Source: Phymatolithon calcareum (lineage: Eukaryota; Rhodophyta; Florideophyceae; Hapalidiales). From it: 64,000 nucleotides of DNA. Shown piece by piece: positions 63,373-64,000 of this stretch (within the stretch, counting starts at the first letter, position 1; every line of letters starts with the position of its first letter). The DNA lies in contig OZ345362.1 in the NCBI GenBank assembly GCA_977006965.1, forward strand, positions 2,728,001-2,792,000, read 5' to 3'. The position numbers and the translations under genes were made by a program. The notes under the pieces are model-generated. The model ran no database searches and was not told the origin of the DNA. It saw nothing but the letters and a program-made list of their open reading frames with translations.

Positions 63373-63477
63373 ATTCAGCCACGTAGTGTCGCCGGTACTG
63401 CATTAATGAAACGCACTGAGAATGTCGGAAGGGCATTCTCACAAGTAGAGTGAGGAGAAGTAAAATCCTATTTGATG

Positions 63478-63483
63478 AATAAA
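63478..63483 (+). terminator. Polyadenylation signal of TIMP-like copy 2
   Basis: AATAAA lies 106 bp after the stop, followed by a T-rich run. Confidence 0.55.
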
Positions 63484-64000
63484 CATTGTTGTTTTTTTAC
63501 ATCTATCATATGAAGCTTTCGCTGCACGTTCGAGCGTTTTCGTCTAATGAAGGAAATAGTCAGGAAGATCGCGACTTTCTTCAGTACTGTGGAGGGACAC
63601 ATGCGTCACGGTTGGTGAGATGGATTAGTATTTCCACAAGAAGGGGAAATAAAAAGTGACTACAGCGAGTACGTGCAGACTGCTGAAACATAGGGAAGCC
63701 GGAGAGTTTATAAATGTAGTAGAACAGGTGCACTTTGATAAGGCAGCGGATTTCCACCAGCATTGATTTTAGCCTCAGAGGCCTTTAATCATGGCCCAGA
63801 GTTCCAAAGCAAAATTTCTGCATTGTGCCGAAAGCACAAAATGTAAAAGAAGTACAAAGAATTTCCGTCTGAATTAGAAGTCGTAAGCTGGGACAGAAGC
63901 ACTAATTGAGGGGAACTTGAATCTGCAAAAAGTGGGGCAGACTTTCGAGAAAATCTTACACTCTCTCTTTGTACCGTGCACATAAGGGTACACTGTAACA
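63484..64000. other. Right end of window
   Basis: About 520 bp with no recognisable gene or repeat. Confidence 0.5.

Overview
This is eukaryotic nuclear DNA, most likely from a red alga. The strongest single clue is a nuclear gene for a phycobilisome linker with a plastid transit peptide (56422-57264). It is supported by a plastid-type SmpB, a decayed chlorophyll synthase copy, very few introns, and a tRNA gene that appears to carry two introns. Species cannot be named from the sequence. Host genes are mostly single-exon. The introns I could resolve are short, have GT..AG ends, and two have TACTAAC- or CTAAC-like branch sites (acyl-CoA-binding protein, RING protein, SnRK1 kinase, glutamate-receptor-like gene).

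Layout. 1-8 kb: C-terminus of arginyl-tRNA synthetase, a large glutamine/alanine-rich protein with an Sgf11/Sgf73-type zinc finger, and a DEAD-box helicase. 10.1-15.3 kb: an intact, young Ty1/copia retrotransposon with identical 223-bp LTRs, a 5-bp target duplication, one gag-pol frame, and an extra 3' ORF that looks like a second, catalytically dead copy of its own protease-to-pre-integrase segment. 15-24 kb: sparse DNA with a possible sororin-like protein, a proline-rich protein and several long foldbacks. 24-29 kb: an unknown protein, a chlorophyll synthase pseudogene, a small possibly plastid-targeted protein, UCH37-type deubiquitinase and acyl-CoA-binding protein. 29-33 kb: almost empty except for two large foldbacks. 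33-41.8 kb: glutamate-receptor-like membrane protein, Clf1/Crooked-neck splicing factor, an unknown protein, plastid SmpB and a membrane RING-H2 ligase. 43.7 kb: broken C2H2 zinc-finger gene. 46.8-53.9 kb: Rae1, histone H3, SnRK1/AMPK-alpha and an F-box/LRR protein. 55-59.4 kb: small membrane protein, phycobilisome linker, tRNA-Pro(UGG) and TFIIB. 61-63.4 kb: two tandem secreted TIMP/netrin-like proteins.

Most genes are unlinked housekeeping functions: transcription, splicing, mRNA export, ubiquitin, chromatin and plastid translation. They do not form a single pathway.

Three non-genic patterns recur. (1) More than a dozen inverted repeats, most of them long and nearly perfect, of unrelated sequence, sit in the intergenic DNA. 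(2) The motif TACAGTA/TACTGTA is enriched and lies mainly upstream of genes and between divergent genes. (3) Some coding pieces exist as recent duplicates, such as the TIMP-like pair and the extra retroelement ORF.
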